From LSUCC0057 sp048549915 (lineage in GTDB: Bacteria > Pseudomonadota > Gammaproteobacteria > Pseudomonadales > Porticoccaceae): a stretch of 64,000 bases of DNA. Of the stretch, positions 43,681-53,619 are shown piece after piece. Made by a program: the position numbers and the translations under genes. The notes under the pieces are model-generated. The model did not search any database. It was not told the origin of the DNA and was given only the letters and a program-made list of their open reading frames with translations. Every line of letters starts with the position of its first letter. The stretch's first letter is position 1. Location of the stretch: NCBI GenBank assembly GCA_048549915.1, contig JBLYYE010000010.1:86807-150806 (forward strand), in the 5' to 3' direction.

Positions 43681-45927
43681 TTATTCTAGCCCTAAACCGT
43701 CAACTTTCTGGAAACCGCGCGGCAATTTATGACCGCGCCTGCCACGCTCACCTATGTAGTGTTCGAGGTCTTTGCCCTTCATCGATAGGTGTCGCTTGCC
43801 AGAGTAAACTTGTAGCGCTCCCCCGGCGGGCACTACCGCGCAATCGACCACAAACTCTTCGCGGCTCTGCAGGCGCGAGCTGGGAATACTCAGCAGTTTA
43901 TTGCCTTTACCGCGAGCTAATTCCGGAACTTCACTGAGCGGGAAGACCAACATGCGCCCCTCGTTGCTGACTAATGCCACCAAGGCGTCTTCGCTATCGA
44001 TCAACTTGGGCGACAACACGCGCGCCCCTTTAGGCAGAGATACAACGGCCTTCCCGGCTCGGTTTTTGGTGTAAAGATCGCCCACTTTGGCGACAAAGCC
44101 GTAACCCGCGTCCGAGCTCAGCAGCACTTTCTGCTCATCGCCACCCATCAACAAATTAGCGATTACTGCCCCCGCCGGCAGATTGAGCCGCCCGGTAGCC
44201 GGCTCGCCTTGGCCGCGCGCCGAAGGCAAGGTATGCGCTGCCAGGGCATAGAAACGGCCAGCACTGTCTTGTAAGAACAAGTTTTGGTTACTGCGCCCCT
44301 TGGCCGCGGCCAAGAAGCTGTCGCCCGCTTTGTAGTTGAGCGAAGTGGGATCAATCTCATGACCCTTGGCAGCGCGTATCCAGCCCTTGTCTGAAAGTAC
44401 GGCGGTAATCGGCTCGCTAGGTAACAGCTCGGTTTCGTTAAAGGCCTGTGTTTCAGCGCGCTCGACCAGCGGTGAGAGACGCTCATCACCAAACTCATCA
44501 GCCGCTTGCTGAAGCTCTTTCTTGACTAAAGTTTTCAAGCGCGCATCGGAGCTCAGCAGCAATTCCAACTTGGCTTTCTCTTCGGCCAATTGCTCTTGCT
44601 CCGCGCGAATTTTAACCTCTTCAAGACGCGCCAACTGACGCAGTTTTGTGTCAAGAATATAGTCGGCTTGTACCTCGGTGAGCCCAAATCGCTCCATCAA
44701 TACCGCTTTGGGTTCATCCTCAGTGCGGATGATGTGAATGACCTCGTCGATATTGAGGAAGGCGGTCAACAAGCCCTCCAACAGATGCAAGCGCCGATCT
44801 ACTTTGTCGAGCCGGTGCTCGAGGCGACGCCGTGTGGTATCCACTCGGAACGCGAGCCACTCTTTGAGGATCTCGCGCAGCGACATCACTCCCGGTTTAC
44901 CATCGCGGCCAATAATATTGAGGTTAACTCGGTAGCTGCGCTCAAGATCGGTAGTGGCGTAGAGGTGGCCCATTAGCCCCTCGATATCGACGCGGTTTGA
45001 ACGCGGGGTAATTACCAAGCGACAAGCGTGCTCGTGGTCGGACTCATCGCGCAGATCCTCCACCATCGGCAGTTTCTTATTGCGCATTTGCGCGGCAATC
45101 TGCTCGAGTATTTTTGACCCCGAAGCTTGGAACGGCAGTGCGGTGACAATGATGTCGCCATCCTCTTTGTGCCACACCGCCCGCATCTTCACCGAGCCGC
45201 GGCCGCTCTCATAGATCGCCAGCAGATCGCTGCGCGGGGTAATAATCTCCGCTTCGGTCGGGTAGTCCGGGCCGGGCACAATTTCGCACAGCTCGGCCGT
45301 GGTCGCCTTGGGATTGTCCAATAGGTGAATACAAGCCGAAACCACTTCGCGCAGGTTGTGTGGCGGAATATCGGTCGCCATGCCCACAGCAATACCGGTT
45401 GTACCGTTGAGCAGCACATTGGGTACGCGCGCCGGTAGTATCTCTGGCTCGTCCATACTACCGTCAAAGTTGGGTTTCCAATTAACCGTGCCTTGGCCGA
45501 GCTCGGAGAGCAGTAGCTCGGCATAAGGGCTCAACTTGGATTCGGTATAACGCATCGCAGCAAACGATTTAGGGTCATCCGCAGAGCCCCAGTTGCCCTG
45601 GCCATCGACCAGTGGATAGCGGTAGGAGAACGGCTGTGCCATAAGGACCATCGCCTCATAGGCGGCGCTGTCCCCATGCGGGTGGAACTTGCCAATCACA
45701 TCGCCGACTGTGCGCGCCGACTTTTTATGTTTGGCGGTCGCTTTCAGGCCGAGCTCGCTCATAGCGTAAATAATCCGGCGCTGAACCGGCTTGAGGCCGT
45801 CGCCAATATTGGGCAGCGCGCGGTCGAGAATCACGTACATCGAATAGTTGAGGTACGCCTCCTCGGTATAATCTTTTAACGGCCGCTGCTCCTGGCCATC
45901 TTCGCTAAAGGTCACTCTGTCATTCAT
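43681..45927 (-). CDS. parC: DNA topoisomerase IV subunit A
   Basis: ParC is the breakage-reunion subunit of topoisomerase IV, which decatenates chromosomes. The 748-aa length is typical. The active-site tyrosine is in AMRYTESKLS, and the quinolone region reads GKFHPHGDSAAYEAMV, with the Ser and Glu of sensitive strains. The ATG beginning MNDRVTFSED was chosen. The frame continues back to a TTG overlapping parE, which would add 12 residues. parE lies just upstream on the same strand. Confidence 0.97.
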   Translation of the reverse strand: MNDRVTFSEDGQEQRPLKDYTEEAYLNYSMYVILDRALPNIGDGLKPVQRRIIYAMSELGLKATAKHKKSARTVGDVIGKFHPHGDSAAYEAMVLMAQPFSYRYPLVDGQGNWGSADDPKSFAAMRYTESKLSPYAELLLSELGQGTVNWKPNFDGSMDEPEILPARVPNVLLNGTTGIAVGMATDIPPHNLREVVSACIHLLDNPKATTAELCEIVPGPDYPTEAEIITPRSDLLAIYESGRGSVKMRAVWHKEDGDIIVTALPFQASGSKILEQIAAQMRNKKLPMVEDLRDESDHEHACRLVITPRSNRVDIEGLMGHLYATTDLERSYRVNLNIIGRDGKPGVMSLREILKEWLAFRVDTTRRRLEHRLDKVDRRLHLLEGLLTAFLNIDEVIHIIRTEDEPKAVLMERFGLTEVQADYILDTKLRQLARLEEVKIRAEQEQLAEEKAKLELLLSSDARLKTLVKKELQQAADEFGDERLSPLVERAETQAFNETELLPSEPITAVLSDKGWIRAAKGHEIDPTSLNYKAGDSFLAAAKGRSNQNLFLQDSAGRFYALAAHTLPSARGQGEPATGRLNLPAGAVIANLLMGGDEQKVLLSSDAGYGFVAKVGDLYTKNRAGKAVVSLPKGARVLSPKLIDSEDALVALVSNEGRMLVFPLSEVPELARGKGNKLLSIPSSRLQSREEFVVDCAVVPAGGALQVYSGKRHLSMKGKDLEHYIGERGRRGHKLPRGFQKVDGLGLE

Positions 45928-45959
45928 AGTGTTGTCTCGTTGTTCTGTGGTGGCGCCGC

Positions 45960-47852
45960 TCAAAGAATGGCGCGGTCGACCAAGTTGCCTTTAACTTCCA
46001 ACCAGCTGCGTCGATCGCTGGCGCGCTTTTTACCCAGCAGCATATCCATCACGCTATTGGTATCGTCGCCATGCTCAAGCGTCAGCTGTACTAGCCGGCG
46101 GGTGTCTGCATCCATAGTGGTCTCGCGCAGCTGCGCTGGGTTCATTTCACCCAACCCTTTAAAGCGCTGCACATTGGGTTTGCCGCGTTTGCCCTCTGCC
46201 GCCAGGCGGTCGAGCACACCTTGCTTTTCTGCCTCATCAAGCGCGTAGTAGACCTCTTTGCCAATATCGATACGAAACAGTGGCGGCATCGCCACATAGA
46301 CATGACCGGCGACCACCAGCGGGCGGAAGTGGCGCACAAACAGCGCACACAGCAATGTGGCAATGTGTAGGCCGTCGGAGTCGGCATCGGCAAGGATGCA
46401 AACTTTGTGGTAGCGCAGCTTTTCCAAGCTCTCTTCGCCTGGATCAATACCCAGTGCCACAGAGATATCGTGCACTTCCTGTGAGCCGAGCACCTCTTGA
46501 GGGTCGACCTCCCAAGTATTCAAGATCTTACCGCGCAGCGGCATAATGGCTTGGTTCTCTCGGCTGCGCGCCTGCTTTGCCGAGCCACCTGCCGAGTCCC
46601 CTTCGACTAAAAATAGCTCGCACAAACTAGGGTCGTCGCTGGCACAGTCGGCCAACTTGCCCGGCAGTGCCGGCCCCTGAGTGATCTTTTTGCGCACCAC
46701 CTTTTTGCTGGCACGCATACGCTTTTGCGCATTGCTAATACATAACTCAGCCAGCTGCTCGGCATCGGCGGTGTGCTGGTTGAGCCACAGGCTAAAGGCG
46801 TCCTTAACCACGCCGGAAACAAACCCGGCCGCCTCGCGCGAAGAGAGCCTATCTTTGGTCTGGCCAGAAAACTGCGGATCGGCCAGCTTAGAGGAGAGCA
46901 CAAAGCTACAGCGCTCCCAAATATCATCGGGCGTTAGTTTGACGCCGCGCGGCAGTAAGTTGCGGAACTCGCAAAACTCACGCATCGCCTCTAATAGCCC
47001 ACTGCGCAGACCGTTGACATGGGTGCCACCTTGCGGGGTGGGGATTAAATTGACGTAACTCTCCTGCACCAGCTCGCCACCCTCAGGCAACCACTGCACG
47101 GCCCAATCGGCCGCTTCGCTCGCCGAAGCAAAAGTGCCTATAAATGGCGTCGCCGGTAGCACTTCCCAGCCCTGCAGTGCACTCACCAAATAATCCGAGA
47201 GACCATCTTGGTAGTACCACTCCTCACTCTCGCCGCTCGCCTCATCATAAAAACTGACGCGCAAACCACTGCACAGCACCGCTTTGGCGCGCAGCACATG
47301 GCGCAACCGCGGCAGCGAAAATTTCACCGAATCAAAGTAACTGGCATCCGGCCAGAAGCGCACCAAGGTACCGGTATTGCGCTGACCACAGCTATCAATG
47401 ACCGCTAAATCGCTTAATTTGTGCCCGCCCCCAAAAACAATTTGGTGGACTTGACCGCCGCGCTTAACCGTCACTTCCAACTTGGTCGAGAGCGCATTGA
47501 CCACCGACACACCGACACCGTGCAAACCGCCGGAGAATTGGTAGTTGTCGTTGGAAAATTTACCGCCGGCATGCAGAGTCGATAAAATCACCTCGACACC
47601 GGGCAGACCGAGCTGCGGATGGATATCGACCGGCATACCGCGGCCGTCGTCGCTCACTGAGAGCGAACCATCTTTATGCAAGGTAACTTCGATCTGTTTG
47701 GCGTGGCCGGCCAACGCTTCATCGACACTGTTGTCGATCACCTCTTGGGCGAGGTGGTTGGGGCGGGTGGTATCGGTGTACATGCCGGGGCGCTTGCGCA
47801 CCGGATCGAGGCCGGTTAAAACCTCGATATCTTTGGCGTCGTAATTACTCAT
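45960..47852 (-). CDS. parE: DNA topoisomerase IV subunit B
   Basis: ParE is the ATPase subunit of topoisomerase IV. It is 630 aa, as in E. coli. Domains in order: GHKL ATPase (IDNSVDEALAGHA, DDGRGMPVD, GGLHGVGVSVVNALS), transducer, TOPRIM (EGDSAGGSAKQ...DADSDGLHI) and the C-terminal domain. It precedes parC and follows cpdA by about 110 nt, in the conserved nudF-yqiB-cpdA-parE neighbourhood; the yqiA esterase found there in enterobacteria is absent. Confidence 0.98.
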   Translation of the reverse strand: MSNYDAKDIEVLTGLDPVRKRPGMYTDTTRPNHLAQEVIDNSVDEALAGHAKQIEVTLHKDGSLSVSDDGRGMPVDIHPQLGLPGVEVILSTLHAGGKFSNDNYQFSGGLHGVGVSVVNALSTKLEVTVKRGGQVHQIVFGGGHKLSDLAVIDSCGQRNTGTLVRFWPDASYFDSVKFSLPRLRHVLRAKAVLCSGLRVSFYDEASGESEEWYYQDGLSDYLVSALQGWEVLPATPFIGTFASASEAADWAVQWLPEGGELVQESYVNLIPTPQGGTHVNGLRSGLLEAMREFCEFRNLLPRGVKLTPDDIWERCSFVLSSKLADPQFSGQTKDRLSSREAAGFVSGVVKDAFSLWLNQHTADAEQLAELCISNAQKRMRASKKVVRKKITQGPALPGKLADCASDDPSLCELFLVEGDSAGGSAKQARSRENQAIMPLRGKILNTWEVDPQEVLGSQEVHDISVALGIDPGEESLEKLRYHKVCILADADSDGLHIATLLCALFVRHFRPLVVAGHVYVAMPPLFRIDIGKEVYYALDEAEKQGVLDRLAAEGKRGKPNVQRFKGLGEMNPAQLRETTMDADTRRLVQLTLEHGDDTNSVMDMLLGKKRASDRRSWLEVKGNLVDRAIL

Positions 47853-47966
47853 TAACTACTCATCTGACAGGTGACGTGGGCAGCGGTTACGGCATTGCAC
47901 ACCACCGCTGCGGCGCAGCCACATTATAGCCCCAGCATGGCACCCGGCGGCAACCGCCCAGGCCAA

Positions 47967-48707
47967 TTAAACCCGCACGACCTCACTCTCTATGCGCCCA
48001 TCGCTGTGCAGCTGGATGAGCCGATAACCCGGGCGCGCCTCATCATCTAGCGCAAACTCATCGCTGCCCGGTGCAAACTGAAAACAGCTGGCCGGCGCAC
48101 ACAGCTGCGCCACCCCGCACCAGTCGACACAACTCTGCTGATGCACATGGCCGCAGACAACGCCGCGCAACCGGGTTTTACCGTCGAACAGGCCGCACAG
48201 CTGATCGCTGTCGGCAACGCACATAGTGTCCATCCACACACTGCCCACCGCCGCCAGCGGATGGTGCAAAGCCAGCAGTAGGTGGCTGGCATCGCTCTGT
48301 GACAACTCGCCACGCAACCAATCCAGCTCTTTACTACCCAGCTTTCCCGCGGCCGATCCACTCTCGCTACTGTTCAGCAGCAGTAGCTGCCAACCGGCTA
48401 AATGGACACTGCGACAACGGGGGAAATCCACCAAGCCGGCTTCAAGCTGTGCCAGGTCGTCATGGTTGCCTGGCAACCAGTAGACCTCGCGGCCGGTGGC
48501 GAGCAGCACATGGTTAAGCCATTGATAGGCCGCCAATTCGCCATGCGCGGCAATATCGCCGGTCAGCAACAGCGGCACTGAGCGAGGCACGCTTGCGGCG
48601 ATAGAGTCCAGCACTTGGAGGAGCGTGTCGCGGCTGTTAATGCCGGCCAGCTGTTCGGCCGGGTCAGCACAGATATGCAGATCGGTAATCTGCAGCAAAT
48701 GGCTCAT
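47967..48707 (-). CDS. cpdA: 3',5'-cyclic AMP phosphodiesterase CpdA
   Basis: CpdA hydrolyses cAMP and so tunes CRP-dependent regulation. The 246-aa protein shows all metallophosphoesterase motifs: ITDLHI, LLTGDIAAHG, LPGNHDD, LALHHPL and GHVHQQ. Its ATG overlaps the stop of the DUF1249 gene as ATGA. The open frame extends 31 residues upstream within DUF1249 and was trimmed. The order matches the enterobacterial cluster. Confidence 0.94.
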   Translation of the reverse strand: MSHLLQITDLHICADPAEQLAGINSRDTLLQVLDSIAASVPRSVPLLLTGDIAAHGELAAYQWLNHVLLATGREVYWLPGNHDDLAQLEAGLVDFPRCRSVHLAGWQLLLLNSSESGSAAGKLGSKELDWLRGELSQSDASHLLLALHHPLAAVGSVWMDTMCVADSDQLCGLFDGKTRLRGVVCGHVHQQSCVDWCGVAQLCAPASCFQFAPGSDEFALDDEARPGYRLIQLHSDGRIESEVVRV

Positions 48708-49156
48708 GGCTGAGCCGTACCGTGGCTGTCGCGCGCAGCCAACTGGCTGCGACCGTGAATGCTCATTTGCGCTAAAAGTTCGGCAAGGAAACTGTTCCAC
48801 TGCATCTTTTCATCGCGGGCTAACTGCAGCGGCCGCTCGACTAATTGCCAGGGCACCTTGCGCTCACCACACCAGTCAATCACCTCGCTCATACCGGCGT
48901 CGTGGTAGCGGCGCACCTGCAAGCGCACGGCGGGAATCCACTCCGGCCCCTCACTGGTTAACGCAACAGTGACTACATCGCTGTATGGGGCGCACTCAGT
49001 CAAGGTGAGCGTTACTGAGCCACTGCTCAACTGGCAATGCAGCTGCGTACCGACTGATGCTGCACGCGGCAACAGCCGTTCCAAACGCGCATGGTTGAGC
49101 TCAAAAGTGGAATGCAAACGCCCCAGCGCCTCAGCGGAGTGGCGGCGGTTAAACAT
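48704..49156 (-). CDS. yqiB: DUF1249 protein YqiB
   Basis: This 150-aa cytosolic protein belongs to the DUF1249/YqiB family (LHSTFELNHARLERLLP, then RYHDAGMSEVIDW). Its function is unknown. It is found between nudF and cpdA in most gammaproteobacteria, as here. It is coupled by a 4-nt overlap to cpdA. Confidence 0.92.
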   Translation of the reverse strand: MFNRRHSAEALGRLHSTFELNHARLERLLPRAASVGTQLHCQLSSGSVTLTLTECAPYSDVVTVALTSEGPEWIPAVRLQVRRYHDAGMSEVIDWCGERKVPWQLVERPLQLARDEKMQWNSFLAELLAQMSIHGRSQLAARDSHGTAQP

Positions 49157-49227
49157 AGTCTGTCCTGTTTAGCTGCATAAAATAAAAGCCTTGTGGCGAT
49201 TGAGATGGCCGGTTAATTTTGCGGCGG

Positions 49228-49857
49228 CTACTTTAGCATAGCGCCTCGCAGCCGGTCTCGATGTAGCTGCAACCAAAATAACCCCATAGTAAGCGCGGCA
49301 TTATTGAACTTTCCTGCATCCAGCGCTGCGCAGGCTGCCTGATAAGAGAGGCAGTGCAGTTTAATGTCTTCATGTTCGCCAGCCAAACCGTGCAAGCCAC
49401 CACCGGCAGTGAGGTCGCACAGGCCACAATAAAGCGCCATCTGTTCGTCGGTGCCACCGCCGCTGACCAAATAGTTGGCGATAGGGTGGAGCTCCTGCAA
49501 CGTTAAGCCGGCCTCCTCTTGGGTTTCGCGATGAGCTACCTGCTCAGGGCTTTCACCGGCCTCAACAATCCCCGCAACAACCTCAAACTGCCACGGCGAC
49601 CCCTCTTGCCGGTGCGCACCTATACGAAACTGTTCGATCACCCCCACCTGATCTAAAGCCACATCGTAGAGCAACACCCCAGCGGCGTTGCCGCGCTCAA
49701 ACAGCTCGCGCTCTACGACGCCACTCCAACCACCGGCAAATAAGCGGTGGCGCAAACTATAGCGGTTGATAGTGAAAAACCCGTTATAAGCCGACTGCTC
49801 TTTTTTTATTTCACAATCGGCGAAACTAAATTGGTGTTCAATAGGCTGTTCTGACAT
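49228..49857 (-). CDS. nudF: ADP-ribose pyrophosphatase NudF
   Basis: NudF is a Nudix hydrolase that cleaves ADP-ribose to AMP and ribose 5-phosphate. The 209-aa protein has the Nudix box GIVEAGESPEQVAHRETQEE followed by AG, and the family start region FFTINRYSLRHRLFAGGWS. The ATG at 49857 has AAGGAG 5 nt upstream; a GTG two codons earlier is less likely. It heads the nudF-yqiB-cpdA-parE group and diverges from tolC, as in E. coli. Confidence 0.95.
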   Translation of the reverse strand: MSEQPIEHQFSFADCEIKKEQSAYNGFFTINRYSLRHRLFAGGWSGVVERELFERGNAAGVLLYDVALDQVGVIEQFRIGAHRQEGSPWQFEVVAGIVEAGESPEQVAHRETQEEAGLTLQELHPIANYLVSGGGTDEQMALYCGLCDLTAGGGLHGLAGEHEDIKLHCLSYQAACAALDAGKFNNAALTMGLFWLQLHRDRLRGAMLK

Positions 49858-50036
49858 AACCACTCCTTATCGATAAAACAGCAACTGTGACCCGTGTGTG
49901 CTATGCAGTAATGACGGGATAGCCATAGAGCGCGATAACCGCGATAATCACAGATATTACTGCTTTGGTAAGCTTTCACTTAGTCATCTTTTTTAGGTGC
50001 TGAGCGTTTAACTGGTTTTATATTCAAGGAATACTC

Positions 50037-51434
50037 ATGGCCTTACGCAACCCGCTCTCTACCGCGCTTCTCTCCATCACGCTGACCTCGGCTGGCTTCG
50101 CCCACAGTGCCGATCTAGAGGAGATTTTTCGTCAAGCGCTGAGCAACGACCCTATCCTTAATGCTGCGCAAGCGACCTACTTGGCCGGCCGCGAGGTAAA
50201 AACCCAGAGCCGCGCCGCACTGCTACCGCAATTGAGCGCCGTGGGCAGCTACGGGCGCAGCGAGGATGAGACCTCCACAATAATAGTAGAGGGTAGCAAC
50301 ACCAATGCTGCCACCGAGAGCGAATCCAGCAGCTGGGGGGCCAGCCTTAACCAAGCGGTATTTAACCTGCCCGCCTGGTACCAGTTTAAACGCGGCAGTG
50401 CTCTCAGTGAGGCCGCCAAAGCGCAATTTACTGCCGCACAACAGAGCATGATTGTCCGTGTTGCAGAAGATTACTTCAACGCCCTGCGCGCCGCCGACAA
50501 CCTTGAGACACGCCGCGCCGAACAGCGCGCCATCGGCCGCCAGCTAGAGCAGACTCAAGAGCGCTACGACGTCGGCCTGATCGCCATCACCGATGTTCAC
50601 GAGGCGCAGGCCGCCTTTGATGACGCGCGCGTCAATACTCTCGAAGCTGAGAGCGCACTGGTAATCGCTTTTGAACAATTTGAAGTACTCACCGGCACCC
50701 GCTACGAGGTACTGGCGGGGTTGGCGAGCAACTTTAGTGCCAGCGCTCCCACCGAAACTGCTGAGGCATGGGTTAACTTTGCTCTGGCCAACAACCCGCA
50801 ACTGCAGAGTGCCGCTCTGCTGCGCGACGCTGCCAGCGCTGGCGCCAGTGCAGGACGTGCCGGCCACCTGCCCTCAGTATCGATGTCGCTCTCCTACAAT
50901 GACGGCAAGATCGATCGCGACTACCAACAGGTTAATCGCATCAACGACGCGTTACTCAGCGCAATCGACAGCCAGCTCGACAACGAAACCACCACCCTGG
51001 CGGTTTCGGTCTCTATGCCACTCTTTACCAGCGGTTTGGTCAGCAGCCAGCGCCGCCAAAGCGTCCAGGAGTCGGTGCGCAGCAGCGAAGATTACACTCT
51101 GGCGCGCCGCAATACGATCAAAAACGCCCGCAGCAGCTTCCAGCTAGTGACCACCAATGCCGCCCGTGTCAGTGCCCGCCGCCAAGCCGTGGTCTCTGCG
51201 CAGAGCGCACTCGACGCCACCCAAGCCGGCTACGAAGTGGGCACGCGCAATATTGTCGATGTACTGTTTGCCCAGCGCACGCTGTTCCAAGCGCAGCGCA
51301 ATTTTGCCAATGCCCGCTACGACTATATTCTTTCTCACTTGCGCTTAAAGCAGGTTGCCGGGCAACTGTCGCCAGACGATATCTACCAGCTCAACAGCTG
51401 GTTATCGCCGCAGCAAATCGTCAAAAACGGCTAA
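50037..51434 (+). CDS. tolC: TolC family outer membrane channel
   Basis: This 465-aa outer-membrane protein has a signal peptide ending at AHS (about residue 23) and two TolC-type repeats with heptad-rich helices (LEEIFRQALSNDPILNAAQA; GYEVGTRNIVDVLFAQRTLF). It forms the exit duct of tripartite efflux pumps and type I secretion. AAGGA lies 7 nt before the ATG. The divergent position relative to nudF is conserved in gammaproteobacteria. Its end overlaps waaA by 4 nt. Confidence 0.94.
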   Translation: MALRNPLSTALLSITLTSAGFAHSADLEEIFRQALSNDPILNAAQATYLAGREVKTQSRAALLPQLSAVGSYGRSEDETSTIIVEGSNTNAATESESSSWGASLNQAVFNLPAWYQFKRGSALSEAAKAQFTAAQQSMIVRVAEDYFNALRAADNLETRRAEQRAIGRQLEQTQERYDVGLIAITDVHEAQAAFDDARVNTLEAESALVIAFEQFEVLTGTRYEVLAGLASNFSASAPTETAEAWVNFALANNPQLQSAALLRDAASAGASAGRAGHLPSVSMSLSYNDGKIDRDYQQVNRINDALLSAIDSQLDNETTTLAVSVSMPLFTSGLVSSQRRQSVQESVRSSEDYTLARRNTIKNARSSFQLVTTNAARVSARRQAVVSAQSALDATQAGYEVGTRNIVDVLFAQRTLFQAQRNFANARYDYILSHLRLKQVAGQLSPDDIYQLNSWLSPQQIVKNG

Positions 51435-52711
51435 TCTAACTGCGCGGCAATACCCGCTAGTTGGCGCTCTAGCGCACCGCCATTTTGTTCGGCTATACGC
51501 TCGCCCGCACTGCCAGCTGCAGCCCGGGCGGCGCTATCGGCCAACCAATCGGCGACACGCTCGGCCAGCTCTTGGCTGCCCGCTACCAGTTGCATAGCGC
51601 CTGCAGCAACCAGTAGCTGGCTGGCCTCGCTAAAGTTGTACTGGCTCGCCCCCGCAACAACCGGGCAACCCCACACCGCCGGCTCAATAGGGTTGTGGCC
51701 GCCGCGCTCGATGAGGCTGCCGCCGACAAAGGCGATATCCGCCGCCCCGTAAAAAACCAATAACTCACCGATGGTGTCGCCCACGACGACATCCACTGAT
51801 GCAGACAATGGTCTAGCCGATTGGTCTCTGTGGCGCGCCAACTGCCAGCCACTGTCGGCGACTTGTGCGGCAACCGCTGCGGCGCGATCTGGATGGCGCG
51901 GCACCAATACCAACAAAAGTTGCGGGTAGCGCTGGCGCAGTAGCGCAAAAGCCTCTAACAGCTGCGCCTCTTCGCCCGGATGGGTGCTGGCAGCCAGCCA
52001 TACCTGCCGTTGGCTGCCCCACAGCCGGCGCTGCCGCTCGGCTGCTTGGCGCTGGGTAGGCAGCAGATGAAGATCAAACTTAATATTGCCGCTCACGGTG
52101 CAGGCCGCCGGCGCCAAGCCCAGCGCGATAAAACGCTGCGCGTCACTTTCAGTTTGGGCACTAATACTGCTCAGGTTAGCCATTAACTCAGCGCTGAGTC
52201 GACCAAAACGCTGGTAACCGCGCGCCGACTTAGCCGACAACCGGCCGTTGAGCAGCAGTGCCGGAATACCGCGGCGGCGGCAGGCAGCTACCGAGTTAGG
52301 CCACAGCTCAGTCTCCATAATCAGATAGAGCTGCGGCCGAGTGCGGCGCAGAAACCGCGCCACCGCAGTCGGGGTATCGTAGGGGGCATAGCAGTGTGCG
52401 ACGCGCTCACCAAAGCGCTGGCGCACCTGCGCTGAGCCTGTCGGCGTCATACTGGTGACCAATAACCGGTGTTTGGGATAGCGCACCAGCAGCGCCTCTA
52501 TCAACGGTACTGCAGCTATAGTCTCGCCAACGGATACGGCGTGCAGCCATATCACCGGGGCACCGGCAAGCTGCGGGGCGACGAAGCCAAAACGCTCGGC
52601 AATGCGCCGACGGTAGTCGCGGTCGCGGCGCGAGCGCCACAGCAACCGCAGTACCACCACCGGCAACAGCGCATAGTAGAGCGCACTGTAAGCGAGGCGC
52701 GCCGCGCTCAT
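51431..52711 (-). CDS. waaA: Kdo transferase WaaA
   Basis: WaaA (KdtA) adds Kdo residues to lipid IVA in lipopolysaccharide synthesis at the cytoplasmic face of the inner membrane. The 426-aa protein has an N-terminal membrane anchor (LAYSALYYALLPVVVLRLLW), the catalytic Glu region HAVSVGETIAAVPLI, ETELWPN, and C-terminal GGSLIERGGHNPIEPA. The ATG overlaps the stop of the ELM1-like gene. Confidence 0.95.
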   Translation of the reverse strand: MSAARLAYSALYYALLPVVVLRLLWRSRRDRDYRRRIAERFGFVAPQLAGAPVIWLHAVSVGETIAAVPLIEALLVRYPKHRLLVTSMTPTGSAQVRQRFGERVAHCYAPYDTPTAVARFLRRTRPQLYLIMETELWPNSVAACRRRGIPALLLNGRLSAKSARGYQRFGRLSAELMANLSSISAQTESDAQRFIALGLAPAACTVSGNIKFDLHLLPTQRQAAERQRRLWGSQRQVWLAASTHPGEEAQLLEAFALLRQRYPQLLLVLVPRHPDRAAAVAAQVADSGWQLARHRDQSARPLSASVDVVVGDTIGELLVFYGAADIAFVGGSLIERGGHNPIEPAVWGCPVVAGASQYNFSEASQLLVAAGAMQLVAGSQELAERVADWLADSAARAAAGSAGERIAEQNGGALERQLAGIAAQLD

Positions 52712-53619
52712 GCCAACAGACCGTGGCCGAGCAGCCAGTTGGCGGCTCGCTCGGCTTCTGCCAAAGCTGGCGCAGGGTTCAATAGCGGGGGCAGCGCGCC
52801 GTCAAACCAGGCCACTTGGCCGCTGGCCCGCAGTGCTTCTATACCTTCTGCCAAACGGTTTTTACCGCCTTTCTCAGGCAGCGCAAAAAGCCCTGTGTTA
52901 CAGCCTGCCGTGAGCGCCTCGTAGACCATTGAGACGCTATCGCAGCTCACCCAGCAGCGCTCGCTGAGGCTGAGCTGGTCGACCAGCCAACCGTCTGGCT
53001 GAGACTCTAGCGGGCAGATCTGCAAGTTGGGCAAGTTCAACGCAGCAAGCGCGTTGAGTGTCGATGCGGGTGTGCGGCGCGAGCAGCTCAACTGCCAGTG
53101 CCGCTGATCACTGCCAACTAGCGCGGCTACTTTAGCCACCAGTTGCGGCTCATCCCAGTGGTAGTGACGCGACGCGCCGCCGAGCAAAATAACACCGCTA
53201 TCGGGGCGTTTAGCAGCGGGCTGCATACGGTTGAGTGCGCCCTCTGTTTGCAGCAGCTTAGAGTGTTGTGGCGGATGATCGTGGCGCGGTAACAGGGCGT
53301 AGTCGAACCAGCTCAGTGGCAGCGATGGGCGCATCATCACCACGCTGGGCGCAACGCAATAACGCGCCAACAGCAGTGTCGTGAAGTGGGTGGCATGACC
53401 GGCGCAAAGCAGTGCAGCGGGTTTAGAGTCGGGCAGTAGCGAACGCGGCGCACGGCGCACGAGCAGCGCTAAAAGATCGCGGCGCGCAAGTGGTGACAGC
53501 GTGGCAATCTCGAGGTTGGGGCGCAACCGCTGCAGCGCCTCGGCCAGGCCCAAACTTTGGTTGAGATGGCCGGGCTTACCGTCGGAGACTACCCAAATCG
53601 CCGCCACGCGCGCAATCAA
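52708..53619 (-). CDS. ELM1-like (mitochondrial fission ELM1 family) GT-B-type protein
   Basis: This 303-aa protein belongs to the family named after plant ELM1 (DUF1022): VSDGKPGHLNQSLGLAEAL at the start, HRHxHW-like VILLGGASRHYHWD, and CDSVSMVYEALTAG near the C-terminus. The fold resembles GT-B glycosyltransferases, and in bacteria the gene lies in lipopolysaccharide loci, as here beside waaA. Its bacterial function is not settled. The open frame starts with TTG overlapping the ilvE stop; a GTG four codons later is an alternative. Confidence 0.85.
   Translation of the reverse strand: MIARVAAIWVVSDGKPGHLNQSLGLAEALQRLRPNLEIATLSPLARRDLLALLVRRAPRSLLPDSKPAALLCAGHATHFTTLLLARYCVAPSVVMMRPSLPLSWFDYALLPRHDHPPQHSKLLQTEGALNRMQPAAKRPDSGVILLGGASRHYHWDEPQLVAKVAALVGSDQRHWQLSCSRRTPASTLNALAALNLPNLQICPLESQPDGWLVDQLSLSERCWVSCDSVSMVYEALTAGCNTGLFALPEKGGKNRLAEGIEALRASGQVAWFDGALPPLLNPAPALAEAERAANWLLGHGLLA

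Noticed and set aside
45928..45963. TTG start for parC overlapping parE
   Set aside because: The ATG 36 nt downstream gives the usual ParC N-terminus and length.
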